A stretch of DNA of 64,000 nucleotides from Flaccisagitta enflata (GCA_965153355.1 OZ231128.1:45942001-46006000), one strand, 5' to 3'. Shown: positions 48,474-64,000, numbered from the stretch's first letter. The notes: generated from the sequence alone by a model not told the origin. Made by a program: numbers and translations.

Positions 48474-49925
48474 GGCAGAAGCTGCAGATGGTCAACAAAA
48501 ATTTGTCAACAATCTGCAGCATGCAGGAATCGTCCTTAAACACCTCTCTCAGCTGAGTGAGAACTCGAAAGTGAGTGAGGGTGGAAGAGTGCAAAATCTT
48601 ATTATGGCTCTCATAATGCGGCGCGCAACAAATGAATGACTCACTGAAATTGTTTTGGAGACATTCGGGGCAGGTGAAAATGTAAGAATGACCATTTAGG
48701 TCTGCAGCTTGACTTTGTGTCAAACAGGTATGAGTATTCACAAAATGCGTGTCTACCGCGGCTCTCGAGTTTTTGGGTTCTAACCGCAGCACGTTAAATT
48801 TGCCCATTACCCGATCGACGAACGAGATGGGAGGGTGAAAGGTAGGCTGGTCGGGGGAAGACGCGTTTTCCCCGGTCTCTAAGTGGGACTTGCCAGGCTG
48901 GGGCCAGGCTGGGGAGAGGGAGGTTTCCGACCGGTAGAGGGCGACGGGTCCGAGGATGGACATAAGAAACACGAGAAATGCACTGGAAAATTGTGAAAAG
49001 ACTTCGATAAGTTTATCGGCTCTTTGTTTGCCGAATTAATCGCTTTAGCCACACGTTCCAGTTGTTTCGCGTTGAATTTTAACGTTGGAAACGAATCTCT
49101 CAACGCGTACACCTCAAGCGGCGTGTACACTTTGTCTTTCTTTCGTTCCGCGGCCAAAAAACTGTTGACGTTAAAGAGCACGTTTTGTCTTATGGTAGCC
49201 AGGGTAGCCACGCCGGTGGTGCCAATTTGAGCAACGAGATTCTCATCCGGTTTGTGCAGAGGGGCGCGATTCGCATATTTTTTGCAATTCTTCAGGAAAT
49301 CGTCCCTGACGCTGTCCGAGTTAAAATTGTCGTTGGATTTGAGGATGGAGGCGTAGAAACGAGCCGACAGTTGAACAACTTTCTCGCGGTCACCCGAATT
49401 GCGTAAATCGTTCAAAATCGTGAAGAACATTCGGTCGTGAGCTAGCCCGCACGATTTCAGCAGATGCAGATTGGTAAAAACGGACACGTATTGTTCGCAA
49501 GTCAGGCTCTCGTCGAATGGATTCACGATCGCGTCAACGAATTCCTTTTCGAGTCTGTCGGCCACTAAACTGCTCCGAAGTTGCTCCACTAGATTTTTTT
49601 TAGCGTTTTCCGTGACTAATATTCCGGCCGCTTTGGCCACTTGGAAATTCAGTATGTCATTAGCGCTGCGAGTATTGTCCGCCTCATTATGTACAAAGTG
49701 CTCTTCGGTTCCCTCTGATACGCTCATCATGTGCATAAAATGAAGGTTTTTTTTTACATTTGTTTTGCATAAAAACTGTTTAATCAAACCTCCGTATCTC
49801 ACCCGAAAGGACCCAGTTACGTAAGGCCCAATTTCGGGGTGAGACAGGAGATTTAAATTGCGATTAAAATTTGACACTAACTCCTCCGTGACATCATCAC
49901 TTCGACCCTCAGTAGTGTTTGCCAT
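48474..49925 (-). pseudogene. Truncated, frameshifted copy of the 993-residue gene
   Basis: ATG at 49925 and the first ~335 residues match the intact gene with six substitutions. An 11-bp tandem duplication (CCAGGCTGGGG twice, 48893-48914) shifts the frame, and the remaining alignable sequence continues in another frame. Homology stops at 48474, just after the CSFC motif, against the (CT)n tract, so about half the product is missing including the acidic and basic C-terminal regions. Confidence 0.9.
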
Positions 49926-49984
49926 GGGGCGGGCAATTTTCTATACACGTTAAAAAGAGTGACAACAACAACAACAATAAAAAA

Positions 49985-50563
49985 TAGCAGCCCAAAGGCG
50001 GTAAGTGGTCAGCGGTACCCGTGCCCTGCTTGAGTAGTGTGTGATTTAAGTTGAGGGGGAGCAGGGCAGCGGCCCCGAAGGGGACGAAGTCCTGTAGAAC
50101 ACAGGGGGAATCCGTCCATCCGTACGTCCGTCCGTTCGTCCCCCCCGCCCCATCCTCAGGGCTTCGTCACCTTTGGGGCCTATTCTGACCCAAATTCTGC
50201 CAAATAGCCCAAATCCAAGCAATATAGCCCAAATCTAAGCAAAATGGCCCAAATCCAAGCATAATGGCCCAAATCCAAGCAAAATGGCCCAAATCTGGTC
50301 AGAATCTAGGTATCGGAGGCCACAACAGGTCCAAGGGCAAAAATGATGTCTCGGGCCAGGGCTGGGGTTTCTGGCCAGATTTGGAGCCATTTGCTTGGGT
50401 TTAAACGTCTCTGAATTCAAACCATGTTCTTTTAGTTTGAGCTATATTCTTGAATTCAAACTATTCTTGAGTGGAAGTCAAGAAGCAGCCTGAGATGGGC
50501 AGAGACGGACGTCTGGGCGCTCTTGAGCATCTGAGGCAGAAGACCAGACAGATGATTCCTCCT
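49985..50563. mobile_element. Foldback-family insertion flanked by 58-bp direct repeats
   Basis: 579 bp containing AGCGGTACCCGTGCCCTGCT, GGGCAGCGGCCCCGAAGGGG, GTCCGTCCGTTCG and GCCCAAATCCAAGC units, matching the foldback family (closest to 6690-7248). It is absent from the source unit of the duplication. The 58 bp at 49927-49984 (starting GGGCGGGCAATTTTC) recur at 50564-50621. Confidence 0.85.
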
Positions 50564-50946
50564 GGGCGGGCAATTTTCTATACACGTTAAAAAGAGTGAC
50601 AACAACAACAACAATAAAAAAAAAGCATCATGCGTGTTAATATTTAAAGGGGGACGTGTTAATTTTTTTGATTTTTGAATTTTCAGAGGAATACAATTTT
50701 GTGTGTGTATGTGTGTATGTGTGTATGTGTGTGTGTGTATATGTGTGTGTATGTGTATGTATGTATGTATATGTGTGTATTCGCATATAAGTAAGATGGA
50801 CATAGAAAAAAAAAAGAGCAAAGGAACACAAAAAGAGTAATCATATTCATTTATGGAAAGGCAATTTCGTTAATTCCTATTCTTTCTTTTTGCAGATTAA
50901 GTCTTTTTTTCTTTCTTTCTTTCTCTCTCGCTTTTCGTTAACTTAC

Positions 50947-51023
50947 CCCGTCATCCTCGATATTCGTTCCCGATTAAAGATGATGTAGAAGACGGCGAAT
51001 AAAATTTCCCCGATAATGATGAG
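50947..51023 (-). CDS. Duplicated copy of the candidate hydrophobic exon
   Basis: Same acceptor, donor and 77-bp open sequence as 47196-47272 with no change. As the duplication is recent, identity here is weak evidence of constraint. Confidence 0.25.
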
Positions 51024-51117
51024 CTGTTGTTGCTACCGAAATTTTTTTCCTTTTTTTTTCCTTCATTTTATTGGCAAGTTTGTGCATTCGGTGACAGTTT
51101 TGCGATTATTTCATTCC

Positions 51118-51149
51118 TTGTTGTTGTTGTTGTTGATTGTTGTTGATTT

Positions 51150-51213
<64 letters not shown>
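51118..51213. repeat. (TTG)n microsatellite
   Basis: Counterpart of 47366-47456 in the duplicated unit. Confidence 0.95.
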
Positions 51214-51356
51214 AAATTGCCCGTGGTCTTGAAAGAAAGATTAAGAATAAAAAAAGAAAAGAGGATAGAAAAAAAGAAGGGAGAAAAGAGAGAAGCAACA
51301 TAGAAAAAGGAACATAAATAAAAGGGCCGTAACGAGAAAAGCGTTCCTCATTCTAC

Positions 51357-51656
51357 CCTTAGATTTTGACATTTTTGTTTTTCTCCATAATTTCATGCAG
51401 GCTGGGTAGTACACAGATAGGTTTCCTGTCGACCGCGGCGAAGAACAAGTCAAAAAGCGCGTCCACCAGCCTTTCGGATGCCACTCGCCATCTTTCATTG
51501 CTGGTTGGGTTTGAATGCATCTTAAAAACCATCCACTGGGGGGTGTTGGTGGTTTTCGCATGTGGGCCCCTGTGTAAAACCAAAAGCGTCTGTACAAGTA
51601 ACGAAACACTTTTGGTTTCTTCCTTCTCTACTCGTGGGATTGTTGTATCGATATTC

Positions 51657-51657
<1 letters not shown>
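51357..51657 (-). pseudogene. Truncated, frameshifted copy of the 188-residue gene
   Basis: Starts abruptly at 51657 within a (TTG)n tract, so it lacks the start codon and first ~70 residues. The YRRFWFYTG and KGWWTRFLT segments are kept. Several small indels around 51412-51450 then shift the frame, and the last residues are read from another frame. Confidence 0.85.
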
Positions 51658-51703
<46 letters not shown>

Positions 51704-51745
51704 ATTATTATTGTTATTATTATTGTTGTTGTTGTTGTTGTTGTT
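51653..51745. repeat. (TTG)n/(TTA)n microsatellite at duplication breakpoint
   Basis: About 95 bp of TTG with TTA units in the middle, beginning where homology to the source unit ends. Confidence 0.95.
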
Positions 51746-51849
51746 TCTTTTTTTATTTTGCTGCTTGTGGAAAAAGTTATGAAAAAATCCGCTTTTGTGA
51801 CGTAATTGTAAAAATTTTCTGCCCCCAAAAGCGCAACTGAGTCGTAATA

Positions 51850-52110
51850 ATTTATAGATAGTCAGCCCATGTCAAATTCCATGCTGCTACACAGGTTTCT
51901 CCCGGGTCTTTATTGAGATAATGCATAAAAATGCAAAAAAAAAAAAAAAAACGCCTTTTACCGCTTTTTAAAAACTCCAAGGTCCATATGCTTTTTGGTT
52001 TCGGTTATTTATCATCCTGAAATTTTCAGGGTACATTATACTAATGAAATTCAACATTTCTAGCCCATTGTTGCAACTGTGGAATGAAAAAAAGTGTTCT
52101 TGAATCGGCG
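51850..52110. other. No gene recognised
   Basis: Unique sequence with an A17 run near 51940. Confidence 0.45.
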
Positions 52111-52116
52111 TAGTGT

Positions 52117-52548
<432 letters not shown>

Positions 52549-52949
52549 AGCAGAGTAAAATGCAAAAGCAATTTGCGTAACATGTTTACTGTCACATAAA
52601 GCCAAAATTTAGGATCAATAAAAAACATCGATTTTTGAAAAAATGCGAAAAAATAATGCCAAAACTAATGATTGTAGAGACATCTGATTGGCGCCATTTG
52701 AAAGAGAAAAATCAGCTCTTTCTTAGCTATGAATATAAAAAAATATATACTCTTAGCCAAAAAACCGCTTAACTTTCAAAAATTGCCGCAAACCAAAAAT
52801 AGAAAATTTCATTTTTCCCCTACGTTTCAAAAAGTTGTATTACGTAAATCGACCTTTTTCCAAACATCCTTTTGCAATTGTCTAATTTGACCTATCATCA
52901 ATGACTTAACTTTGCTGAAACATTGTGGATTGTGAAATGTGGGTCACAA

Positions 52950-53320
52950 TTCAGCGAAACGTAAGAACCTGGGTTAGAAAGCTTAAATTACTAGGTTTTC
53001 TTACCAATTTACAATGGGAAAAATTTCCATTTTTGCTGATCAATGTTGCAAATTCTAGAATTCTAAGAAACGTAAGCAATATTTTCTTAGAAAACAAGAG
53101 AAACGTAGGTAGGATTTTTTCAACCACAATTTTACCTATCTACAGCATAGTTTCATATTAGGATGGCGTCCCATCATAAGTAATTTCCCAAGAAATTAAG
53201 GAGGAATTGAATAATGAATAATAAACCGATTTCCTATTGTAAAACCGGTTAAGAAACCTGGAAACGTAAGCTTCCTAACCCTGATTCTTACCTTTCTTAG
53301 AAACGTAGGGAACCCAGCTG
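52950..53320. mobile_element. Inverted-repeat element, ~370 bp
   Basis: The left half (GAAACGTAAGAACCTGGGTT, AGAAAGCTTAAA, TAGGTTTTCTTACCAATTTA) is matched in reverse by the right half (TAAACCGATTTCCTATTGTA through CTAACCCTGATTCTTACC). The imperfect inverted ends are about 75-100 bp long. The target duplication is not resolved. Confidence 0.6.
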
Positions 53321-53324
53321 CAAT

Positions 53325-53445
53325 TTTTAGTCGCGAACACGTGACTCTACGACCCGCTCTGTCCGTCTGTCGGTCCATCATGCTTAGCTTTTTTCGCCGC
53401 TATTACCGCACGCGGCTAAGGTAGCCGTGTATCCGGCATTGTTCT
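53325..53445 (-). mobile_element. Hairpin-tailed element, shortened
   Basis: Plus view: TTTTTAGTCGCG-AACA-CGTGACTCTACGACC, GTCCGTCTGTCGG, GCTTAGCTTTTTTCGCCGC, then a jump to GGTAGCCGTGTATCCGGC. The middle of the body is deleted. Confidence 0.7.
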
Positions 53446-53477
53446 AAGTTCTAAGAGAACAGTTGTAGCCTACCTAA

Positions 53478-53530
53478 AGTTGCAGATACGCGATTCTATG
53501 AGAGGTCTGTCCGTCATTCTGTCCATTTCC
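53478..53530 (-). mobile_element. Hairpin-family end, AGTTGC stem
   Basis: AAAGTTGC-AGATA-CGCGATTCTATGAGAG followed by GTCTGTCCGTC. Only the hairpin end is visible. Confidence 0.5.
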
Positions 53531-53767
53531 GCTTAATGAAAAGTGTGAACACGCATATAAAGGATGCTGCAGTTGTGATTGTGTAATGAGTGCTTGAAGG
53601 CGAGCATGCGAGCGACGGAAAGACAATTTAGAAATTCATGGTGAGAGTCTTGGTTGGCTCGTGATTTGCGTTCAGCTTTTGAGTTTGATTTTGCGATTTC
53701 CATTAGCGGCCTCATCCATCGTTTCTACTTTCTAATTCCTCGCCTTTCCTTCTTCCACCTTCTTAAG

Positions 53768-53951
53768 ACCTAAAGACAACATTCAGTGCCCGACGAAAGA
53801 AGACAAAAAATGCGACCAGTGCTATGTAGCTGCTGCAACGAATAAAACGGACAATTGTGGATGTCCAGTGTGGGACTGTGTCAAACCGGATCCAGGCACT
53901 GTCCTGGGATCCTGCGACAACTGCGATGAAGACTGCGAGGAGTGCGAGACG
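53768..53951 (+). CDS. Candidate host exon, cysteine-rich extracellular domain
   Basis: Acceptor CCTTCTTAAG after a pyrimidine-rich stretch, then 184 bp open in one frame (one carried-over base and 61 codons), closed by GAGACG|GTAACT. The product has about 13 cysteines in patterns such as CDQCY, NCGCPVWDC and CDNCDEDCEEC, which resembles VWC or antistasin-type disulfide-rich repeats of secreted proteins. Intron phases match the small exon at 24507-24573 (one carried base in, codon boundary out). The two could belong to one gene with very long introns, but nothing else links them. Neighbouring exons are not found. Confidence 0.5.
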
Positions 53952-54465
53952 GTAACTGACTGAACTGAGATGTTTTACCGATTCTGTCTGTCACCAACGA
54001 GATTGGAGGGACAGCCCCATAAAATATGGGGGGCCCGGATCCCTGGGGAGCCCGCAAGGGCCCCTTAGACAAGAGGAAAAAAGAAGAAAGAAAAAGAAGA
54101 AAGAAAAAAAAGAAGAAAAAAGGAAACAAAAATAAAAAAGAAAGGAAGGAAAGAAAGGAAATAGAAGAAAACAAGGCCAATGGATAGGGAATGGAATGGA
54201 ATGGAATGGATAGGGGTCAGGGACACCCTTGTGTAATATGGGGGTTTGGGAGGGCCTGAAAGTGCCCCTAAGATAACAGGTAATAAACGGAAAGGAGACA
54301 AAAAAAGAAAAAAGAAAAAAGAAAAAAGAGAAAAAAATAGAAGCGAAAGAAAAATCGCCGCCGCAGAGAAGGAGAAGAGAAGAGAAGAGAAGAGAAATGG
54401 ATGGAAAAAAAGAGTCAACGGAGCTGTTGGAATCGAAGTGAAACACGCGATTATTCTAAGCGGTC

Positions 54466-54466
54466 G

Positions 54467-54505
<39 letters not shown>

Positions 54506-54805
54506 ACACACTCACACACACACATTCACACACTCACACATTTACATATTTACACAAAACAAATGTGTCTGTGTGCGTGTGTCTGTGTGTTTTTATCTTT
54601 TTTCTTTCTTTCCCGCTGTCTTTCTTTCTTTCCCGCTGTCTTTCTTTCTTTCCCGCTGTTTGTCTTTCTTTCCCGCCGTCAGTCTGTCTTTCCCGCTTGC
54701 TTTCTCTTACTTTCTTCCTTTTTTTTTTTTCCCACTTGCTGTTTTACTTTCTTTCTTCCTTTCTCTTTCCCGCTGTCTTACTTTCTTTCTTTCTTGCTGT
54801 TTTTG

Positions 54806-54836
<31 letters not shown>

Positions 54837-55028
54837 GTTGTCTTGCTTTCTTTCTTTCTCGCCGTCTTTCTTTCTTTCGTGCCTACCTGCCTACCTACCT
54901 ACCTACCTACCTTTTCATGTATCTACCTACCTACTTATTTGCCTACCTACCTACCTACCTACCTACTTATTTAGCCTATCTACCTACCTACCTACTTATT
55001 TAGCCTATCTACCTACCTACCTACCTAC
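54466..55028. repeat. (CA)n, (TTTC)n with CCCGC, and (CTAC)n arrays
   Basis: CA array 54466-54545. TTTCTTTCCCGCTGTC units of ~20 bp at 54600-54880, then CCTACCTA tetramers with a longer TTATTTAGCCTA unit at 54890-55028. Confidence 0.95.
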
Positions 55029-55152
55029 AAACGAGACGAGAGACGAAACAAAAGCCTCTAGCCTCTACGGCTGTCGTCGCAGCCCGGCCCTGGCTCCTGG
55101 CTCCTGACTCCTGGCTTCGGGCTCCTGGCTTAAAGCTCTTGACCTCGGGCTC

Positions 55153-55246
55153 CAACAACAACAACAACAACAACAAGAACATTAACAACAACAACAACAT
55201 TAACAACAACAACAACAACAACATTAACATCAACAACATCAACATC

Positions 55247-55277
<31 letters not shown>

Positions 55278-55380
55278 GGCACATTAACATCAACAACAAC
55301 AGCAGCATCCCAGCATCAACAGCATCAACAACAACAACAACAACAACAACAGGCGCACACACACACGCGCGCGCACGCAC
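55153..55380. repeat. (AAC)n microsatellite
   Basis: AAC units with ATT and ATC interruptions, ending in CACACACGCGCGCG. Confidence 0.95.
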
Positions 55381-55389
55381 ATTATCCTT

Positions 55390-56702
<1,313 letters not shown>

Positions 56703-56873
56703 GTCATCGGTCGAGATAACACTTACGTTTTTTATTTTTGGTGGTTCAATACTTAGACTTTGTACAAGCGTAAGGAAATGAGAGAGAGAGAAGAAGAAGA
56801 AGTCTAATGACAATAACGGACTTGCCATTAGTCATACTTTCTAACTGCGGGTTAGCACAGCGTTTTAAAGTAG

Positions 56874-57947
56874 AAACCGTCTCCGGACCAAATAGCCTAT
56901 TACCCTACTAATCATGCGTCTTCCCCCTCCACACTCCAAGCAAACCAACGTGGAAAAAGTTTCTTCCTCAAACTCGCCGTTGAACATTTCTTCCCTACGT
57001 TATCGAAAACCCCAATCTCATCCGTCATCTACATCGGTCCGGAAAAAATCACGGAATCTTACGCCGCACAGTTACGGGACGCTACCACGAAACTCGGAAT
57101 ACCTTTATATTTGTACCCTGGAGGTTGCCTAACCCCTAAATTCCAATCGGACTTTGAAAGTGCAATCAAAAAGAGGACAGCCGAAGATCCAAGCGTAAGA
57201 CACATTAACAATGAAATCTTCGGCCTTAGCAACAACAACAACAACAACAATAATAATGATGACGATGATGATCGTGACGACGACAACGACGACGATGACG
57301 ACGACGACAATAACGGCGATCAAACCACCGGTCGTGACAACACGCCACCGCGTAGAAACGCTTGTCCTTACACTCTCTCCTCGAAAGACCATGAATTTTC
57401 CGACGAATGCCTTCAGTTCTTCGCCCGATTGACGAAAGGCGGATATCCATCATCATCATCATCGAACAGGCCCCGCTCGAGGTCAACCCGACTTGCCAAA
57501 GCCTCATCAACCCCGTCGTCCAGAAAGCTCAGCAAAAAACCTAAAGTTGGAAATTTTAAAAACATGAAAAAGATTTTCTCCACCGATTATATCAACGAGA
57601 TGGGAGGAAAGGGGGTCCTAACGAGAGCGGCGAAGAAACGCTTGAGCGGGGATGTTACTGCTGCATCCGCATTAACGCCAAATAAGGAAATAACGCGAAA
57701 GTCGAAATCTCGCATATCCCCAGTCACCGCGACATCGCCGGGCAGATCTGGTCCAGCAGTATACACGATTCAAGAGGAGAAAGGAGCACACGGCCCGCTC
57801 GGCTCCTCAACATCGCCTTATAAGGAAATAATTCCCGGGACTAGCAAAACTGCAACTGCTGGAGTTAAACGTCGTTTCGATAACGACGGCGATAAATACG
57901 AAGGAGGGCCGATAATCTTCTCCACTCACGAAGACGAGAACGGCTAG
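56874..57947 (+). CDS. Ser/Asp/Lys-rich protein of unknown function, 5' exon missing (~357 aa)
   Basis: Open from a TAG at 56871-56873 (which could be the acceptor, TTTTAAAGTAG) to a TAG stop at 57945. There is no early ATG in this frame, so an upstream exon probably supplies the start; TTG at 57111 is an unlikely alternative. Residues 1-115 look globular (SVIYIGPEKITESYA, PLYLYPGGCLTP, FQSDFESAIKKR). An Asn then Asp run encoded by AAC and GAC microsatellites follows at 57230-57315. The C-terminal half is Ser/Lys/Arg-rich with many basic clusters, as in nuclear or virion-core proteins. It lies 48 bp upstream of the next gene on the same strand. Not recognised. Confidence 0.6.
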   Translation, partial: KPSPDQIAYYPTNHASSPSTLQANQRGKSFFLKLAVEHFFPTLSKTPISSVIYIGPEKITESYAAQLRDATTKLGIPLYLYPGGCLTPKFQSDFESAIKKRTAEDPSVRHINNEIFGLSNNNNNNNNNDDDDDRDDDNDDDDDDDNNGDQTTGRDNTPPRRNACPYTLSSKDHEFSDECLQFFARLTKGGYPSSSSSNRPRSRSTRLAKASSTPSSRKLSKKPKVGNFKNMKKIFSTDYINEMGGKGVLTRAAKKRLSGDVTAASALTPNKEITRKSKSRISPVTATSPGRSGPAVYTIQEEKGAHGPLGSSTSPYKEIIPGTSKTATAGVKRRFDNDGDKYEGGPIIFSTHEDENG

Positions 57948-57995
57948 GAGGCGAATTTCGAGGATGAAACTCCAATTAATACCCAATGCGAATTT

Positions 57996-58798
57996 ATGGA
58001 AAACTCGCTAATTCTCATCGACGATGCTTTCTGTCATAAATCGTCATGCATATCGGCCGACAGCAGCAATAAACAGAAAAACTCTGACTACATCAATACG
58101 TTGAGATTCATCCAGGCGCTCACCCAAAAGCTCTGTCACCACTTCCGGTGGCATTGCTGTATCACCAGCCAAGCGCCACTCTCCAGCGCCGGCACGTCTG
58201 CGGTCTCGCAAATGTTCCGCGATATTAGGACTAATCTCGACGCCACCGCCGTGTTTTCTCTCGTCTTGAGGGAATTGCAAACTCTGCTCACCCAAATTTA
58301 TAGTGGGGACACCTACACATTTGTAAAGCGTCTCATTCAACATCTCCATAACGAATTCGACGAGCATCCGGCGGATAAGCGTGTATACCGCCCGGTGCTC
58401 ATTCTCGGACTCAACCCCAGCACCAAAAAAGCCCTGCAATTTCGGTAATTGGTCGTGTATTGATATGTGTGTGTGTATGTGTGTGTATGCGTGTATTTTC
58501 TATATGTGTATGCGCGTGTATTTCTGCATGTGTGTGTGCGTGTATTTTTGTATGTGTGTATGCGTCTGTTTCCTCTATATGTGTGTTTACTGTAAACATA
58601 TGTATATATGTATGAGTGTGTTAATTTGTACACCTCAACTTTTTTTCCTATTCTTCTTGTTTTTTTTCAATTTTCTCCGTTTCTATTTCTATTTTTTTTT
58701 CTTATTCTTTCAGCTCTTACCTCTACAATCTCGCCAACGAAACGGCAAAACCGTTTTTGCCGTGCGCCTTCTTCAACCCCACCAATCCCGCCACTTAG
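57996..58798 (+). CDS. Two-exon protein of unknown function (177 aa)
   Basis: ATG at 57996. Exon 1 57996-58444 ends CAATTTCG|GTAATT. The intron 58445-58713 ends TTCTTTCAG, and exon 2 58714-58798 finishes in TAG. The junction is in frame. The product is mostly helical with several His/Cys residues (FCHKSSC, KLCHHFRWHCC) in the first 55 residues and a hydrophobic stretch VYRPVLILGLNPS shortly before the splice. The intron is rich in GTGTATGTGTG. Its compactness and spacing to neighbours suggest it belongs to the same virus-like gene set; no family is recognised. Confidence 0.65.
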
Positions 58799-58865
58799 CA
58801 TCGGCAACAACAGCAGCGACAACAACAACAGCGTCAACAACAGCATCAATACAACAATAACATTA

Positions 58866-63022
<4,157 letters not shown>

Positions 63023-63539
63023 TTAAGCCTATCTCTTAACTCACGTTGGGACCTATTCTTTCATATCCGCTCTTTTTTTTTTTAGTCTTTTTTGCATGTT
63101 TTATAAAGTATATTTGTGTCTCTAGATTGTTTTTCTCTATTAAATAGTTGTTAGGCAAACTCAAGTAGTGAAAAAAAAAACAAAAAAAAACAAAACAGCT
63201 CTCTAGTTAGCACAGCATTGTTAGGTTAGTTTGAACGCAAATGGAACTTTTTATTCAAATCTCTTTATGGCTAGTATGGAATCTAAAACCAAAATTCAGA
63301 AATTACAAAAGGACTTGAACGATTTAGAACGGCCAATAGATCGTTTTTTTTTCCGCCATTTTCTCCTGCACGAAAGGCAATAACAAAAAAAGAAGATCAC
63401 TTTAATATGAAAATTTGTTTGAATTACATATAATTCACATTTCAAATGAGATAAAAAGTTGAAAATAAAAAATTATTCAATTTACAAATTTCCATATTGA
63501 AGTGATCTATTGAACCTCGTGCATTTGAGCGTCCGCGGA
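63023..63539. other. Intergenic, AT-rich, no gene seen
   Basis: Unique AT-rich sequence with CAAAAAAAAAC runs near 63180. AATAAA at about 63466 could serve as a poly(A) signal, but it is not specific in this composition. Confidence 0.5.
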
Positions 63540-64000
63540 ATGCAAACTGATAATTCGGCAAATAATAACCAACCTAACACTGTGCAACATCCTAAAGATA
63601 CCCCCTCGGGGGAAGGATTATCAAACCCGACAAATATGACCGACAGTTACACGTCCAAAATTCAAGCCCTGCTACAGGGCAGTTCGGGCATGACCCTGCA
63701 AGACCGCGGTGACGCAATCAGAGAACTCCTACTTCAGGCGCAAAATCAACGCGAAATTGAATTGTTGAGAAAAATCTCATTGCCCGCAAACAGAAATTTT
63801 TTAGTCGGGAGTGGGCCCGGCAATACGCAGGACAACAACAACAGTCAAAACAACAACATCAACAGTCAAAACAACAACACGCAAAACAATAACAATGATA
63901 AAGAGCCCGTTGTGGCACGAACGACGCCGTCCGAACCGCCCGCTACAAACAGCGTAAACAACAACAACGACAACAGTAATCAAAAGAACAAAAACAAAAC
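63540..64000 (+). CDS. Asn/Gln-rich protein, 5' part, runs off the window
   Basis: ATG at 63540 opens a frame with no stop up to the window end (153 codons and two bases). Residues 1-30 are polar. Residues about 33-90 form a probable helical segment (SKIQALLQGSSGMTL, DAIRELLLQAQNQREIELL). After that come Asn/Gln/Ser runs from CAA/AAC-type repeats. It follows the six-exon gene on the same strand by 0.5 kb and is probably part of the same block. The right part, and therefore its size and function, is unknown. Confidence 0.6.
   Translation, partial: MQTDNSANNNQPNTVQHPKDTPSGEGLSNPTNMTDSYTSKIQALLQGSSGMTLQDRGDAIRELLLQAQNQREIELLRKISLPANRNFLVGSGPGNTQDNNNSQNNNINSQNNNTQNNNNDKEPVVARTTPSEPPATNSVNNNNDNSNQKNKNK

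Larger units (their letters stand above)
48472..51657. repeat. Tandem duplication, second unit
   Basis: Direct copy of 45356-47907, bounded on the left by (CT)n and on the right by (TTG)n. It is ~630 bp longer because of the insertion at 49985-50621. Six amino-acid differences over the ~345 alignable residues of the N-terminal gene segment show that the duplication is recent. Confidence 0.95.

Overview
The window looks like intron-bearing, repeat-saturated animal nuclear DNA, probably from a marine invertebrate; the phylum cannot be told from the sequence. There is no bacterial gene layout. Splice sites follow GT-AG, and long microsatellites (GA, CA, CAA, GAA, GAAA, CATT, AATC, TCA) and interspersed repeats fill most of the first 39 kb.

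Layout. 1-39.6 kb: minisatellites (11 bp, 9-10 bp, and an 18-unit 70-bp G-rich array), microsatellites, and several recurring mobile families. These are (i) a retroposon-like family ending in a short hairpin plus A-tail, about 20 copies, whose stems covary between copies; (ii) foldback elements with ~50-bp inverted ends; (iii) TA-flanked mariner-type MITEs (four insertions); and (iv) hAT-like MITEs, one with a perfect 8-bp target duplication. The only host coding signal in this part is one small exon at 24507-24573. A second host exon, cysteine-rich, lies at 53768-53951.

39.6-51.7 kb (minus strand) and 56.9-64.0 kb (plus strand) hold a block of genes unlike the surroundings: dense coding, few host repeats, and several spliced genes. 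On the minus strand a spliced gene encodes the N-terminal half of a protein-primed-type family-B DNA polymerase (zinc motif, exonuclease D-x-E, and a C-x2-C / D-H-x-H endonuclease-like insert of the kind seen in Polinton/adintovirus polymerases). Next to it are a 993-residue zinc-motif protein and a 188-residue Trp/Arg-rich protein. The last two have been duplicated in tandem, and the second copy is a recent pseudogene. On the plus strand are a Ser/Asp-rich protein, a two-exon 177-residue protein, a six-exon protein of about 850 residues, and an Asn/Gln-rich protein that runs off the window edge.

I read this block as an endogenous, intron-carrying DNA-virus-like or Polinton-like element. The polymerase assignment is motif-based, and the other products are not recognised. 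Polymerase palm motifs, integrase, packaging ATPase, protease and a recognisable capsid protein were not found here, so the element is either broken, larger than the window, or of an undescribed type.
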